A stretch of DNA of 64,000 nucleotides from Saururus chinensis. Its lineage: Eukaryota; Streptophyta; Magnoliopsida; Piperales; Saururaceae. Below are positions 47,601 through 59,933 of this stretch, piece by piece. Every line of letters starts with the position of its first letter. Position 1 is the first letter of the stretch. Location of the stretch: the NCBI GenBank assembly GCA_035235625.1, contig CP141145.1:8060001-8124000 (forward strand). Direction: 5' to 3'. The translations under genes were made by a program, and so were the position numbers. The notes under the pieces are model-generated. The model saw only the letters and a program-made list of their open reading frames with translations. It had not been told where the DNA came from and made no database searches.

Positions 47601-49324
47601 TATTTACATTCTCGGGCTTGAATTTATCTAGCCCTAAACCTGCAAATGAGTGCAATGGGCCTTCGTTTATTATTAATGGACTTGTGTGACTTCATGTTAT
47701 TTATTTTGCTTACTTTGATGCATGCTTTTATTATTTATGTGTTAATTTATAATGGTCGCTTGAGATTAATGGGGATTAATCAAGAGATATTGGATGCTGC
47801 TGAATTAGGGGAGGACACCTAATCAAGATAAAGACTAAAATACCTTCAATGGGGTTTGGGACCGGTTCATGGAGTGATCAGGGCCCTGAGATAGAAACTT
47901 GCATCGGCTATATATACTGAGCATAGTTATGGGAGTTTACCCTAGTCACAAGGAGACTGGTAGGGTTTGGGATGTTCTCTCAGTCTTAGCTTAATGGATG
48001 AGCTATTTATTGGGCCGATTTACATTGTGAAGAGGACCCAATTGGTTGGGCAAATACTTGACTGGATAAAATTAATCAAGTCTAAGTTTCAAATGTTTGG
48101 GGGAGTCAATGGTCATAAAGACCATAGGCTTCTATGGGTTGTTTATTATTTATGTCTTTGCACACATTGCTCCTAGAGATGGGAGGGTGGAGATTGTGAT
48201 ACTTGTACACTTTCTTCACTGCCACGATGGTTTGGATATTGGCCAGTGAAGTCTTTACCGTGAGTTTCCCATAGGTCTTCACATGACCATATAGTGCATA
48301 CGAAAAGCAGAGTTTCATGAACATCATGGAAGGCTTGTGTTTCTTGCCAATATGTGTCTATGAGCATAGTTGGGATCCTCTTCTCTAGATTCGTGGCAGG
48401 CTATTGAGAGCCCTGGGGATTTGGGTCAAGCCGATGTTAAGCAGTCTACTCCAATGTTGTAGTTCTATATCAAGGGATTTCTTCGAGAGTTATCTCTGAG
48501 TGAACACATATTTATATTATGTTAAACCTAGAGTTGGGTCAAAACAATGAAGGGTGCTTAGTGTCACATATCATTTTAGTTGGCATATGATGTGTCTGTC
48601 TGTCCAAGAGATTGGACAGGGGTATTAATTATTGAACAAGGGTTGTGAGATAATTAATAACATTGATTGCTATTGGTTGTTAATTAGCACAAGTGGAACA
48701 ATAAAAAGACTCACATAAAATGTAGGTTGATTGAAAATACTTAAGCATTGCATGTTTGATGCTATGCTTCTTGAGATACTGTAGTTTCTAGCAGAACTAC
48801 GTCTTGATCCAATCTTGTTGGTAACATTGGAGATGTTGTCTGATGAGTACGTAGGCAACTAACATCAGGTGATGTTGGCTCGATCTAGAAAATATTAATA
48901 AAACCTTTTGTTCTTGTGGAAACTCTTCTCCTGAGGGCGGGGAGGTTCCATTGTTGTTTGGTTATTTGGTTTGGTTGGTTGTAGGATCTCCAGGCAAGGA
49001 CAAGTGAGACCAGGATTGATGCGCATGGGATGTAGTTCTTCGTTTTTGCAATTCTAGTAAGTAAATGTATCTTTGGCATGAGAGTCAACTTAGTTATTTA
49101 TTTTCAGATGGATGATGGACTTGTACTTAGATGGATAGTTTGTTCTTTATGGATTTTTTATATGTGTAATGATATCATATGATTTGATATTCGTATTTGT
49201 GAACCCTAGTTATCATGACCTAGATATTTAATCGAATGGTTTGTTTTGTACTTAAGAAAAAAAAATTCTTGTGACTTACCATTCATGCTATTTAAAAAGT
49301 CTTTTAAAAATCCGAGTTGTAACA
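47601..49324 (+). mobile_element. LTR-like non-coding block
   Basis: Follows the 175-bp repeat without a visible break. A TATATATA box lies at about 47909, followed by a leader and 1.4 kb without coding capacity. It may end in GAGTTGTAACA at about 49324. If so, the 175-bp repeat is the U3 of this LTR. The TG start is not visible, so the 5' end is truncated. Confidence 0.35.
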
Positions 49325-49743
49325 CCTGGTGCCATACAAGGTTGGGCGATAGAAATGAAGATGTTTGACTGCTAAAATTGCACTAGACAGAGGGCCAGAG
49401 GCACTCTGGTTCAATAGTGGATGTTGCTTGCAATTGATGCCAGAGAAGACAAGGGCAGTGGGGTTGACCGGCACGAATGAGGGAGATAAAGTGACTTGTC
49501 CCATATGAGAGAATTCCATTGGCAACCCTCTGGTGTTTGCAGGCACCAGATGGAGAATATGTAGTAGCAGCAAGCTTGGCCACCAATAGTGACACCTTGG
49601 GAAATGTCAGTAGAATATTGTGGGTGCAATAGGGCGGACCAGTATGGGTGTCAAATGCTTGTCCGGGTCAGGCAGTGGGGGCTGTAGATTCAATGGAAGC
49701 GGAGGATGTGCGAGCATCGCCAACTACAAGGCTCTGATACCAT
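49325..49743 (-). other. Short internal remnant next to a Met-type PBS
   Basis: About 400 bp between an LTR-like end and the PBS at 49731. The minus strand has overlapping ORFs of up to 93 codons. A stretch GLPMEFSHMGQVTLSPSF faintly recalls a copia segment before integrase, but the position so close to the PBS does not fit. The coding identity is unresolved. Confidence 0.3.
49731..49742 (-). other. Primer-binding site, initiator-Met tRNA type
   Basis: Minus strand reads TGGTATCAGAGC exactly, one base after the LTR end at 49744. Confidence 0.8.
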
Positions 49744-50087
49744 TGTTGTATTTCGTCAAGAAACACAGAGGCGTGGTGGCTGAAAAAGGGAGAGAGGGCC
49801 AGAAAGGGGAGAGAGTGTGGCACGACCGCAGAAAAGGAGAGGGGAAAAGACAAAAGAGTTACACAATAGATTATCCATTTACTAACTCTATTAGGGCATG
49901 ACCTTTACAATTAAAAACACTCTCATAGGCTCACTAGCAAGCACCTAAGGACCAATAACTTAAAAAAAGAAAAATACGAAAACTACTAATTAACTTAATT
50001 ATATAAATGCTCTTAGTAAAACATAATTTAACCCTAACCCACTAGCATGCAGACCACAATGGTGGACCCTTAGGATGGGTCACAACA
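49744..50087 (-). mobile_element. Short LTR (344 bp), 5' LTR of a lost minus-strand element
   Basis: Bounded by TGTTGTATTTCG and GTCACAACA, giving TGTTGT/ACAACA inverted ends, with an exact Met PBS next to it. The other LTR was not found, and the internal region survives for only about 400 bp. LTR length and PBS fit a Ty1/copia element, but other groups are possible. Confidence 0.65.
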
Positions 50088-50514
50088 CCCACTTAACCCA
50101 AACCTAGCTAGAAAGAGCGACAAGGGTGTGATGAGATGAGTTGATTACTAACCCAAACCCAAGCCAGATCAAAGTACAGAATCATTGCTTTGTGTAAAAA
50201 CAATTATCGGGAAAAGTAAAATAAATTAAACAAAAACTATTAAGCATAACCCAAAGCATTTGTACTTACATGTCTAAGTTCATAGTCATAAGCAAGTCTC
50301 AAGCCTTCGAAATCACTAAGCAAGTCCATACTATCAAAAGGAAGGCTCTCCCACAAACATAACTAGTCTCAATGTTACACCACACATCAACTACTAACTA
50401 TTTAATAGTAGGTGAACTATCTCCGCTCAGCATTCCTTTAGTGTCCACCTTGCTTATAAAATAAATCATCCTAAACACATACGTGGCACAACCAGAGAGA
50501 GGATTTGAGAGGAA
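50088..50514 (-). mobile_element. Tekay-like LTR remnant, part 1
   Basis: Low-complexity non-coding sequence interrupted by the solo LTR. Together with 51918-52060 it resembles the 3' part of a minus-strand Tekay LTR: GGGGTGAGCATGGCCCAGTA at 51939 parallels GGGGTGAGTAAAACTCAGTA at 42243. Confidence 0.4.
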
Positions 50515-51912
50515 TGTTGTTATGTCTAAACCAAGACTATGAAGTAGTCTAATTCAGATTTATTTTTTACTTGTCAACTATAGTAAACAAGGTCGATCTG
50601 CTGGGAAAGCCTTGTGTGACAAAGAAAACTATTACGGAAAGAAAAAAAATAGAGAAGGAAGGTAAAATAGATAATAAGAGACAATCAAAGAGAAAGTGCT
50701 AAAACATCTGAAATCCACTTGTAATAAATCTCTAATGTATGTTTGATTCAAATGATAACTCAATTAAGATCAAATAAAAATTCGTCTCAATCGGAGAATT
50801 TATCTCTTAAAGAACTTTGAAATAGACAATAGTAATTAATTGTTTACTACGTGAAAGCATTAAGTATATAATCACATGGAATTATAAGCATTTGGCATGC
50901 CTTTCGTCAATGCCAAATCACATAATTATTTAGATTATTAACTCCTTAAATATGAAACATCAATTTAAAATGATAAAGATCTTACTTAAATCAAAGTAGC
51001 CATTAAACATCAAGTACAAGCTTCATCCCTAGCCTTAGCTTGAGAGCTTAGAAAGCCATTACAATAAAACTAAAAGAAAAAATACAAAAGAAGAGAAGAA
51101 AAATAGGAGAAGAGAGCTCCAAAGAGGAGGGGATGATCTCTCTATCACATCCACCCCTCTATTTATAGGAGTAGAAGGGTTTGCTTCAAAGGGGAAAGTC
51201 CAATCATATCCCTTGATTGCATCTTGATTGATTGCTTGATTGGTTGTTTCTTTGGAAATGATTAGATTCTAACTCAATTAAATAAATTAGTGATTTATTT
51301 AGCAAATAAGTATCTTTGAGTCTTCCTTTAGTTATTCAATCAGCATCATTGTCTTTCCTTATGTATATCAATCACAACCAATGAAAATATTCTCTATGTG
51401 CTGGCATCGAGTTAGCTAACTAGTTGTCCATTTTCATACTGAATTCGATCAATAAAGCTTCAAAATTATAAATTTCTTCCTGAAATAACGATTGTAGCCA
51501 CGGACATCTTCTTTCTAATGCCACCAGAATTGTATCAATCCGAATTATACATAGAACTCTATGGTTGAAATACTATGGCTGTATCAATATGTCCAAATCA
51601 GCTTCTGCCTGAATTTAGTTCTCTTGATGCAAATCTCAAAACCAATAGGTCTAAAAGGTTGTGTTCGACCATTTCATGCATGTTTAGACTATTAGGAGCC
51701 CATTCTTAGACTTTTAAATAGCTTTGGGTAGTTGGGCTTCACTTCTTCTTCTACTTGGATCCTGTTGAAGCCCATTTAAATATGTAAATACAACTAAGGT
51801 CCAACTAACCTATTCAAAACATAAATAGCCCAAATAAGTAATGAATTAATACAAAATAGGATTACAATTCAAAATTTGAAAACATTTAAGTAAAAATTAT
51901 TTTGGTGCATCA
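50515..51912 (-). mobile_element. Solo LTR, family S, copy 3, inverted (TSD AGGAA)
   Basis: Plus-strand ends TGTTGTTATGTCT and TTTGGTGCATCA (1398 bp) with perfect TSDs AGGAA at 50510-50514 and 51913-51917. On the minus strand it starts TGATGCACC, like copies 1 and 2. The TATA box is TATAAATAG (51159-51167, minus). It looks more diverged from the other two copies than they are from each other. Confidence 0.9.
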
Positions 51913-51917
51913 AGGAA

Positions 51918-52060
51918 TACCCAAAACAAAACAAAAAAAGGGGTGAGCATGGCCCAGTAAGGGTTTAAAAACATTGGGCTCACATCAGCATCATAAAACA
52001 TAACATCAAGATGGGTAACATAAACCTCATTTAATACCGGTGGTAAGATCACAATAACAT
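51918..52060 (-). mobile_element. Tekay-like LTR remnant, part 2
   Basis: Continuation of the remnant at 50088-50514 beyond the solo LTR, ending where the Reina-type LTR begins. Confidence 0.35.
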
Positions 52061-52401
52061 TGTTATGCCCAGCTTGGGCACGAACGGTACCTCGTACAAT
52101 TCATGAAAAGGAAGAGGGAAGAGAGTAGAGAGAGGGGACTGAATTCTTAATTGCATAAAAAATAAGCAAGAAGACGACCCCTTATAGGGAAGCCGCGCCT
52201 CTCCTTGGGGGTCATGCCAGCTAGTGGGCCCGATTAATCAACGGGGTCACAGCCAGCCCATTATACACTACTACATCAATGTCTAGGTAACTACGATTTA
52301 TTACAATTATACTAGAAGCATAAAATAAGGAAAGTAGCCTAGTATGAATGTATGGAAGGTCGAACAGGATGGAAGGTGTGCCCGAGTAGATGTGCACAAC
52401 A
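52061..52401 (-). mobile_element. 3' LTR of the Reina-type chromovirus (341 bp)
   Basis: Plus-strand ends TGTTATGCCCAG and GTGCACAACA. The purine-rich GTGGAAGCATTTTGGAA just right of it (minus strand) is a plausible PPT. A CCCTATAAGG box on the minus strand (about 52180) could be the TATA. The small size is typical of Reina elements. Confidence 0.6.
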
Positions 52402-52431
52402 TTCCAAAATGCTTCCACTATCGCCTTGACC

Positions 52432-53720
52432 TCAAGGCAACCATGTTGGGTAGCGAGCCATAAACCCGTCCTCTAACATCCAGGTGGCATCCTCAAGCGG
52501 CTGGCCCTGCCAAGAAATGAGCACCTCAGTAACAAAGCGGCCACAACGGCAGACCCGATGCTTATCTAGCACCGAGGCAGGCGTGGGTTCATCGGTAGAG
52601 GCTAGTCCCATCAATGGTGGAGGCGGTGCAGTGGTAGCAAAGGCAGTGTCACCCACACAGCGGCGGAGTCAGGAGACATGGAAGACTAGGTGGACCAAAG
52701 AGCCAGGAGGTAAGGCGAGACGATAAGCCATTGGGCCAATGCGCTCCATAATAGCATGAGGCCCATGGTAACGTGGGGCTAACTTGGAATGCTCCGCCCG
52801 AAACAAACTAGTCTGACATTGAGGGAGGGCTGAGATGTAGACCAAGTCACCCATGTTAAACTCCTGACAACATGCTTCTTATTATACACCTGTTTCATTC
52901 GATTCGGAGCTAAGGCTAAGTTCAACTTAACCTGATGGAGGACCTTGTCCCATGTCTGAAGCATGTAGTCCACCTCGGTGATAGAAAAATGGTGAGGAAC
53001 ATATGATAGTACGGTCGGAGGAGGACGCCCATACAACACCTCAAAAGGAGTGAACCCTATGTTTATGTGAAAGGCAGAGTTATATGACCATTTCGCCCAT
53101 GGAAGAAGCTGGAGCTACCTGCGTGGCTGAGTCATGGCAAAGCACTGTAAAACTGTTCCAGGTAGCGGTTCACCACCTTGGTTTGTCCCTCTGTCTATGG
53201 ATGATAGGTTGTACTCATGTGTAGAGTAGTTTCCTTGAGTGCGAAGAACTCCTGCCAAACAGAGAGAGGAATACCCTGTCGCAATCGGAGACAATAGTGT
53301 GAGGCATACCATGCAGCTTAGCAACCTCTCGAACATAAAGCTCAGCCACAGTTTTGGCAGTGAAGGGGTGTCCAAGGGCGTAGAAGTGCGTAGACTTTGA
53401 CAACTGATCCATCACCACAAGAATCCCCGACTTGCCTTGCACCAAGGGCAAAGCCTCCACAAAATGCATCGAAACATCCTCCCAAACCTTGTCGGGAATG
53501 GACAGTGGCTGAAGTAATCCGGAAAAGGGACGTCATGGCAGCCTTTGCTCATTGGCATACATCACAGGCGGTGACATAATCTTGAACAGCCCGTCGTATG
53601 CCCTGCCATAGGAAAAATTGGCTGATCCTCTTATAGGTGCGGAACACTCCTTCGTGGCCAGCAAGTGGTGTGTCATGGAAGTGAGAAAGGACACGCCAGC
53701 GAAGGTCCTTGACATCTAGC
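52432..53720 (-). pseudogene. Reina-type integrase and chromodomain
   Basis: An HHCC zinc finger is readable from HFHDTPLAGHEGVF to VTACDVC (about 53690-53560). The catalytic core follows in 53469-53215 (LVVMDQLSKSTHFYALGHPF, HGMPHTIVSDCD) after frame changes. Frame 53039-52779 carries the core end. Frame 52854-52669 has HSKLAPRYHGPHAIMERIGP, the GPY/F-type module. Frame 52656-52432 has VTEVLISWQGQPLEDATWML, a chromodomain that in live elements guides insertion to particular chromatin. At least five frame breaks occur. Confidence 0.8.
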
Positions 53721-53973
53721 TCCCAGAGGTGGTCTTTCCATAATAGAAGAACATCACGCCAAACAAGGAAGGGTCGGCCAGTAGGGTCTTCCTAGATTAG
53801 TGTAACAAGCAACTTCGTTGAAGGATTATCCTTGTAGGCTCTCTGTCACTCGGCAATGAAGCGGCGCGAAGGGGTATATAAAGTCATGCAGGAGCCGGAG
53901 GTAGAATTGTGAGAGAGAGCATCACCTATAGTGTTGTCCGCCCCTTTCTTGTATACCACCTCGTAGTCATAGC

Positions 53974-55274
53974 TCAACAGTTTACTGACCACCGTTGTTG
54001 TGCTAGAGTGGAAACCCATTGTTCAAGGAAGTACTTTAAAGGCTGATGATCAGTGCGGATAGTGAAGCGGTGGTCGAGCAAGTAAGGTCTCCATTTATTG
54101 ATTGCAAGGACAATGGCTAGCATCTCCTTCTCATAGATGGACAGTGATATAGAACGACCTGCCAAAGCCTTGCTAAAAAAATGCAATAGGCCGATCATCC
54201 TAAAGTAGCACCGCACCAAGGCCTGCCTCCGAAGCATTTGTTTCAACGACAAAAGGGTGGCTGAAATCCATTAGAATGATGACGGGGGCAGAGGCCATAG
54301 ACTGCTTCAGCTTGTCAAAAGCCCATTGGGCAGCCTCCATCCAAGTGAAACCGCCCTTCTTGAGAAGCTCGGTGAGGGCATGGGCGATCACCCCATATTG
54401 GCTGATAAAATGCTAGTAGTATCCAGTGAGGCCCAAGAAGCCCCTAAGTACTCGAACACAGGTGGGCGTCGGCCAAGAGATCACTGTGGACACCTTAGAA
54501 GGGTTGGTGGCAACCCCGTTCCGAGAGATAATGTGACCAAGATAGTTGACCTGTGGGCTGCCAAAAGAGCACTTCGAACGTTTAAGAAATAAGGAATTAG
54601 CTCTCAGAATGGAGAAGATAGACCTGAGGTGCTGCAAATGTTCTGCCCAAGATTTGCTGTAGACAAGTATGTCATCAAAGAAGACTAGAATAAAGAGGCG
54701 AAGAAATGGCCTGAATAGATCGTTCATAAGATTCTGGAAGGTGGAAGGTGGAAGGTGCATTGGTGAGCCCAAATGGCATAACTAAGAACTTGAAATGGCC
54801 GTCGTGAATACGGAAGGTGGTCTTATGGATGTCGACTAGTTGCACCCGGATCTGATGATATCCCGATCGGAGATTGAGTTTGTTGAAAACTGTCGCTCCG
54901 ACCAACTCGTTAAGGAGCTCCACAATCACCGGGATAGGGTACTTGTCCTTGACGGTGATGGCGTTCAAGGCTTGGTAGTCGATGCAAAAATGCCAAGTGT
55001 CATCCTTCTTTCAAACCAGCGGCACAAGAGAGAAGGAACTAGTGTTGGGGCGTATGATTCTGGATTCTAGCATATCGGCAACGAGGTGCTCTATCTTTGC
55101 CTTCTGGATGCGGGGATAACGGTAAGGATGGACATTGGCCGGAGAGGCCCTCATAATGATAGGGATGTGATGGTCATGACACCGTACTAGGGGAAGGCCT
55201 CTGGGCTCATCAAACACATCTTTGTGGTCCGTCAGAAGGGCAAGAAGATCAATGGCCAGACTATCTTGGCACAT
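53974..55274 (-). pseudogene. Reina-type reverse transcriptase and RNase H
   Basis: RT pieces: 55274-55011 (entry region), 54968-54675 with [19 protein letters not shown] and [14 protein letters not shown], and 54772-54413 with [17 protein letters not shown]. The FFDD catalytic pair is kept, but the motif-A Asp of KLDLRSGYHQ is Asn. RNase H pieces: 54391-54200 with FVVETNASEAGLGAVLL, where the first catalytic Asp is Asn, and 54252-53974 with SIYEKEMLAIV and FTIRTDHQPLKYFL. Asp-to-Asn and Gln-to-stop changes fit C-to-T decay of methylated cytosines. Confidence 0.85.
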
Positions 55275-55292
55275 CTCTACTACAGCACGTTG

Positions 55293-55945
55293 TTAAAGGA
55301 GAAACCCTTGTGGCGCGAACCGAAAGAAGGAACTCACTGATTGGGCAAAGTGTAGGGTGCCTGGCTGAGAATCTTGGATCTGCACCCATTGTCCTTGAAC
55401 TTCAAAATCCATAACCATCTCGCGGAAGTTCCATACCATGTCCCCAAGTTTCTGGAGCCACTGAACCCCTAGCACCACATCCACCCCTTTTGTAGGCAGC
55501 AAGAAGAGGTCGGTGACAAAGGTGTGACCCTAGATAGCTAGTGCAGCATGTGCACACAACCCGGAGCTCCTGAGGTGCTTCACATCATCAATCAAGACAT
55601 CGAACGGCTTCGAATTTGACACAAAACATCCCAAATGCTAGTCCACCTTATTGTTGATGAAGTTAAGGGTGGAGCCACTGTCGATAAGGATTGCCACTTA
55701 CTACCGCTTGAGATGGCCTTGGACATGCATAGTGCGAGGAGTGAAGGCCCCGGAAAAGACATGGACTGAGATCTCTGGAAGCACGCTGTTGTAATGGTGG
55801 GGATCATCCCCATATGCTTCATCCATTCCTTCTTCGACCTCTTCAACCAATCAACTACCCTTGACCGAGCAGTGATGTCCTGGTACAAACTTTTCTTCGC
55901 ACTTGAAGCACAATCCCTTGGATCGACGTTCCTCCATCTAGGCTA
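55293..55945 (-). pseudogene. Reina-type gag end and protease
   Basis: About 55940-55870 encodes RSKGLCFKCEEKFVPGHHC, a Gag zinc knuckle. About 55690-55630 encodes VAILIDSGSTLNFINNKV, the protease active site (DSG). Frame 55502-55293 encodes [19 protein letters not shown], the protease end. Stops and shifts separate the pieces. The N-terminal Gag and the 5' LTR are missing; the element is cut near 55945-55985 by another LTR. Confidence 0.75.
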
Positions 55946-55984
55946 GCGCGAGGTGATGCACGAGCTGACTGGCTATTTTTCTTA

Positions 55985-58679
55985 GTCTTGTTTTGAATTT
56001 AGTTAGAAAACATTAGTGCCTAGCTTAAACTACCATGTTACCACACCAATTCTTGTAATTTTCCATATATTTTGCTGTATTAAGGAAGTGGGCCCCACTC
56101 TAGGACCCATGACCATACTCACCATCATGACAACATCTTGGGCCGCTGATATTCATTTGACATTTCGATGGGCTTGGGCCTTGTTACACTCGTTTTAGTT
56201 CATTTCCCTAAGTGGGTTCACTTGTCCCTTTGTTGGTCCCATGCAAAGCCCACTTACTTACCCTCTAGTATAAATACCCACATTGGTCATTCTTCTATTT
56301 GAGAGTGGCTGAGATTTTTTAAGGGTTTAGAGTGGTGTACCCCCCTCTTAAGAAGGGAAAGCTTCATTTAAGGCAAATCAAGTCCCTTCATGGTTTCTTA
56401 TGTTTTCACCTTCAATCTTATGCTCTCCTTCTCTTGAATGTGATTCCATGTCCTTTCTCTTCAAATCTCATTATTTTACCTATGTTTCGAAACCCTAGAT
56501 CTTTATTTCTTACTTCTACTCTTGTTATTCATGTTTTGGGGACAAGGGGCTGATGAATTTGTCTTCTCTTAGTGGCTTCGAGTCTATATTTGGTGGAAAG
56601 GTGTGGTTTTTGCTTAGGGGTAATGTGACCTAATTTGTTAGGTAGGGATTCAAGCTTAGGAGGAGATTGAAGGGTATACCAACTTATTTGCAGTAAGAGG
56701 TTTTTTTAATGAGATTTTCCTTACATTAACACCAAGGTTGTGTGTGGATTCATGTTCTTGAAATATGTGGATATGTGAGTTTAAATATTCTTGAATATGT
56801 GTTTTTGATATTTTGGCATGAATATGTATGAGTTCTGTTGGATCTATCTTGTCTAAAGCATAGATGATGGTTTCTTGAAGTTTTATGAAGTTTTGATGGG
56901 AATTCGGATTAGTTTTGTTCACAAAACATAGAACTATTTTCGTGTTTCTGCGTTAACTGATCGATCGCCCATGTAGGCCAATCAATCGGCCAGCCGATGG
57001 AGCACCCATGCAGGCCGATTGATTGGTTAAACATCTGTTTTTAAATTTAGGTAAACTGATCGATCGCCCTATCGGGCCCATCGATTTTCTAGAACACCCA
57101 AACTATTAGCATAACAAATTTTTACTATTTATTCATGCTTGATTGATCACCCCTTGACGTCGATCGATCGCCCAAGTACAAATTGACTTTCATGCTTATT
57201 TTTAAGCTAGCTTTTGAGGGTTCCTTCATGCCTCTTATATGTCACTAGTAGAGTATGATCATGTTGAAATATGAATGTTTGTACACATGCAATATTAATC
57301 ATGTATGAACCATGTTCCATGTTCTTTAGATCATTTATGAGCATAACTACTTGTGTTTACATACACTTATTCTTACATGACCTTAATGCCTACGTATGAA
57401 CCATGTCTCATGCATGATAGGGTTGCTTGTTAGTATGATTACATATGCTTGCATGAACTTAGCATTGTTCATGTATGAATCATGCTACAAGCATCATGAA
57501 AACATTTTTCTATACCATGTTGAACCGTGATTAGTTGTGGTATTCCGTAATTTTCCTGATAAGTAGTATCATGGATTTAAATTAATCAATTTTTCATCCA
57601 AAAGGGCGGGGTTTTCTATTCAAAAGCATAGGGTTTTATGTTTGAAAGGCAAGTTCCTCCCCAAGTTGAGAAGAGTGGAATGCAACAAATAAGAAAACTA
57701 AATGAGACTTCTAAAGTGAGCTCTAGCCTGCTATGTTTGTATGAACTGGCTAACCAGAGGCATTTCCAATTTATTGGATTTGCTAACTACTTTTGGTATT
57801 TTTAGCTTATGAATACCAGATAAGCAGGAATTAGATATCTTTGAATACTGGGATTACTCTATCGATGATTTATGGATTATTATGATGCTTATCTACATAA
57901 GTTTTGTGTATAGATTATAATGATTATTTACACAAGTTGTGTATGAATCGTGATACTTGTTTATGTAGGTTGTGTATGGATTATGACACTTGAATGTATA
58001 GGTTATGTGTGTGGATTATGATGCATAATTAAGACATTTTGTGCAAGTTTTGCTTATGGATTATGATGCATGAATGAGATACTTGCATGGGTTGAATGTG
58101 TAAAGGATTTAACATGCTCTTGTGTCCTTAACACCAATTTTGTATAAGGTTTATGTTATGCATCTTAAGGATTATGTTTTTGGTGTTAATATGAACTCTA
58201 TGTTTTCAAACACTTACTATGCTAAGCTCACCACATTTGCTTTATTTTATTTTGGGGTATCCATCCCTCTGGGATCCTCAGTGTAGTTGTGCCATGTGGG
58301 TGCTTAGGATGATTTATTTTGTGAGTATGGTAGAGATTAGGTGGACATGGAGTGGGGATAGCTCATACGTTTTGGGATAGACTTTAGTTATTTTTTATGT
58401 AACTATGACACTTGACTATGTTGTGGGAGACCCTCTCATTTTGACAGTATGAACTTGTTTGTTGCTTATGGAGAAGGTTTGAGACTCCCTTAAGTTTTGT
58501 GAACTTAGATGTGGATGTGAGAATGTTTATAGTCATTTAATTTCTTTTATCTTCCGGTTATTGTTTTTGAACAAAGTGAGTACTATGTACTTCGATCTAG
58601 CCCTTGAGTGGGTTAGAACTCATCTCATCACACTGTTGTCATTCCACTTTGGCCGGGTTCGGGTCAAGGGGGCGTGACA
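55985..58679 (+). mobile_element. Tekay-type LTR, 5'-truncated, plus orientation
   Basis: Starts within U3; a GGGCCCCACTCTAGGACCCA block lies at about 56092. A TATAAATACCC box is at about 56271. AACTGATCGATCGCCC motifs follow at about 56957. It ends GGGGGCGTGACA at 58679. About 2.4 kb separate TATA and the end, with no coding. It abuts the truncated Reina element on the left and an inverted LTR piece on the right. Confidence 0.6.
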
Positions 58680-59300
58680 ATAGATCCAACATAACCCATA
58701 CACATTCATGTCAACATATCATCAAACTACATATCCAAGAAGATCTAAGCTCACACACCCATCATGCATGAAGAACATGATCCAACACACTATCCATGTG
58801 TTAATGTAAGGAAAACTTCATCAAACAAAAACCTTGTACCTCAAATAAGTAAATAATCTTTTAGAATTTCTTCCCAAAATAAAAGGATTCATAACCAATG
58901 AATTAGGTCTCATTAACCCTAAGTAAAAACCACATATTTTCACCAAATAAAGACTTAAACCCACTAGTAACTAAACAAATCAGGTCTTTCCATGTGCCCA
59001 AACATGAAACACAAGAATATGAACAAGAAACTAGGATCTAGAGCTCTAAAACATGGGTAATAGAAGGAACTTTGAAGAGTAGAAGACATTGAATCAAATG
59101 CATGCAAGTGGAACATGTGAATCAAGTTAAAAACACGATAAATCTTGAAGTAGACTTGCTTGACTCACCTTGGAATAACACATGCATTCCCATCTAGTGA
59201 GAGGTTAGAGCACATGCAACCCTTAAATCTCAATTACCCCAAAGGAAAGAGGAGGGCAAGTTGGCTATTTATAATATTGAATGGGTAAGTGGGCTTGTAT
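58680..59300 (-). mobile_element. Inverted piece of the same Tekay-type LTR
   Basis: On the minus strand it carries a TATAAATAG box (about 59264-59272), then a leader whose order and sequence match 56300-56850 on the plus strand, including GGTTTTTACTTAGGGTTAATG and TTTTCCTTACATTAACAC. It therefore forms an inverted repeat with the neighbouring LTR. Confidence 0.6.
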
Positions 59301-59301
59301 G

Positions 59302-59933
59302 TGTAATAACCAAAAAATTTGAAAAGTATTTTTGAACATTTTTTTACTTCAAAATTGACCTCAAAATATTTTAATTTCATATTTCATTAATTTTGGAGTG
59401 TGTGTGCTTATTTGTTGTGCTAGAGACTTAGTTGAACCTTTAGACATAGTAGACCTTACATGTCCATTGTAGGGTTTCTGACCTTAGTACATTAAAAATA
59501 ATATATCTCTCACTAAACATAGAATTTTGACCTCAAACCTCTTTGATTAGAAACTACACTTGAAGACGAAGAGAACACATTGAAGAACACCTAAAACAAA
59601 CTTCAGATGGCTAAGATATGACCATTTGAAGATAGGATAATAGTATAATTCCAAGCCTACATGAATGTTTGCAAGAATGACGACCTGACTAATCAGATTG
59701 TGGCACCTCTTGGTACTAACAAGTAGTTGCACATGTTTTCTTTTCAAATCCTTTGACCAAGTCACTCAACCTACTAACCACTTTAACTTTGACTCAAAAA
59801 CTAACCTCTTGGCTTAACCAATCACAACTCATTGACTTGGTCTCTCTCACCACTTGTGGGTAGAGAAGATTTATGTGAAATTGCCATCAAAAGGGGCAAA
59901 TAACCTCCCCTCTCCCCTCCAACACGTCCCTCA
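59302..59933 (+). mobile_element. 5' part of a family-B-like LTR
   Basis: Begins TGTAATAACC and repeats the box order of family B (a long AT-rich start, GAAACTACACTTGAAG, then AAGATATGACCATTTGAAG). It ends without a CA terminus where the next LTR begins. Confidence 0.45.

Noticed and set aside
52484-52726. Plus-strand ORF across the chromodomain
   Set aside because: Antisense shadow of the minus-strand chromodomain and its linker.
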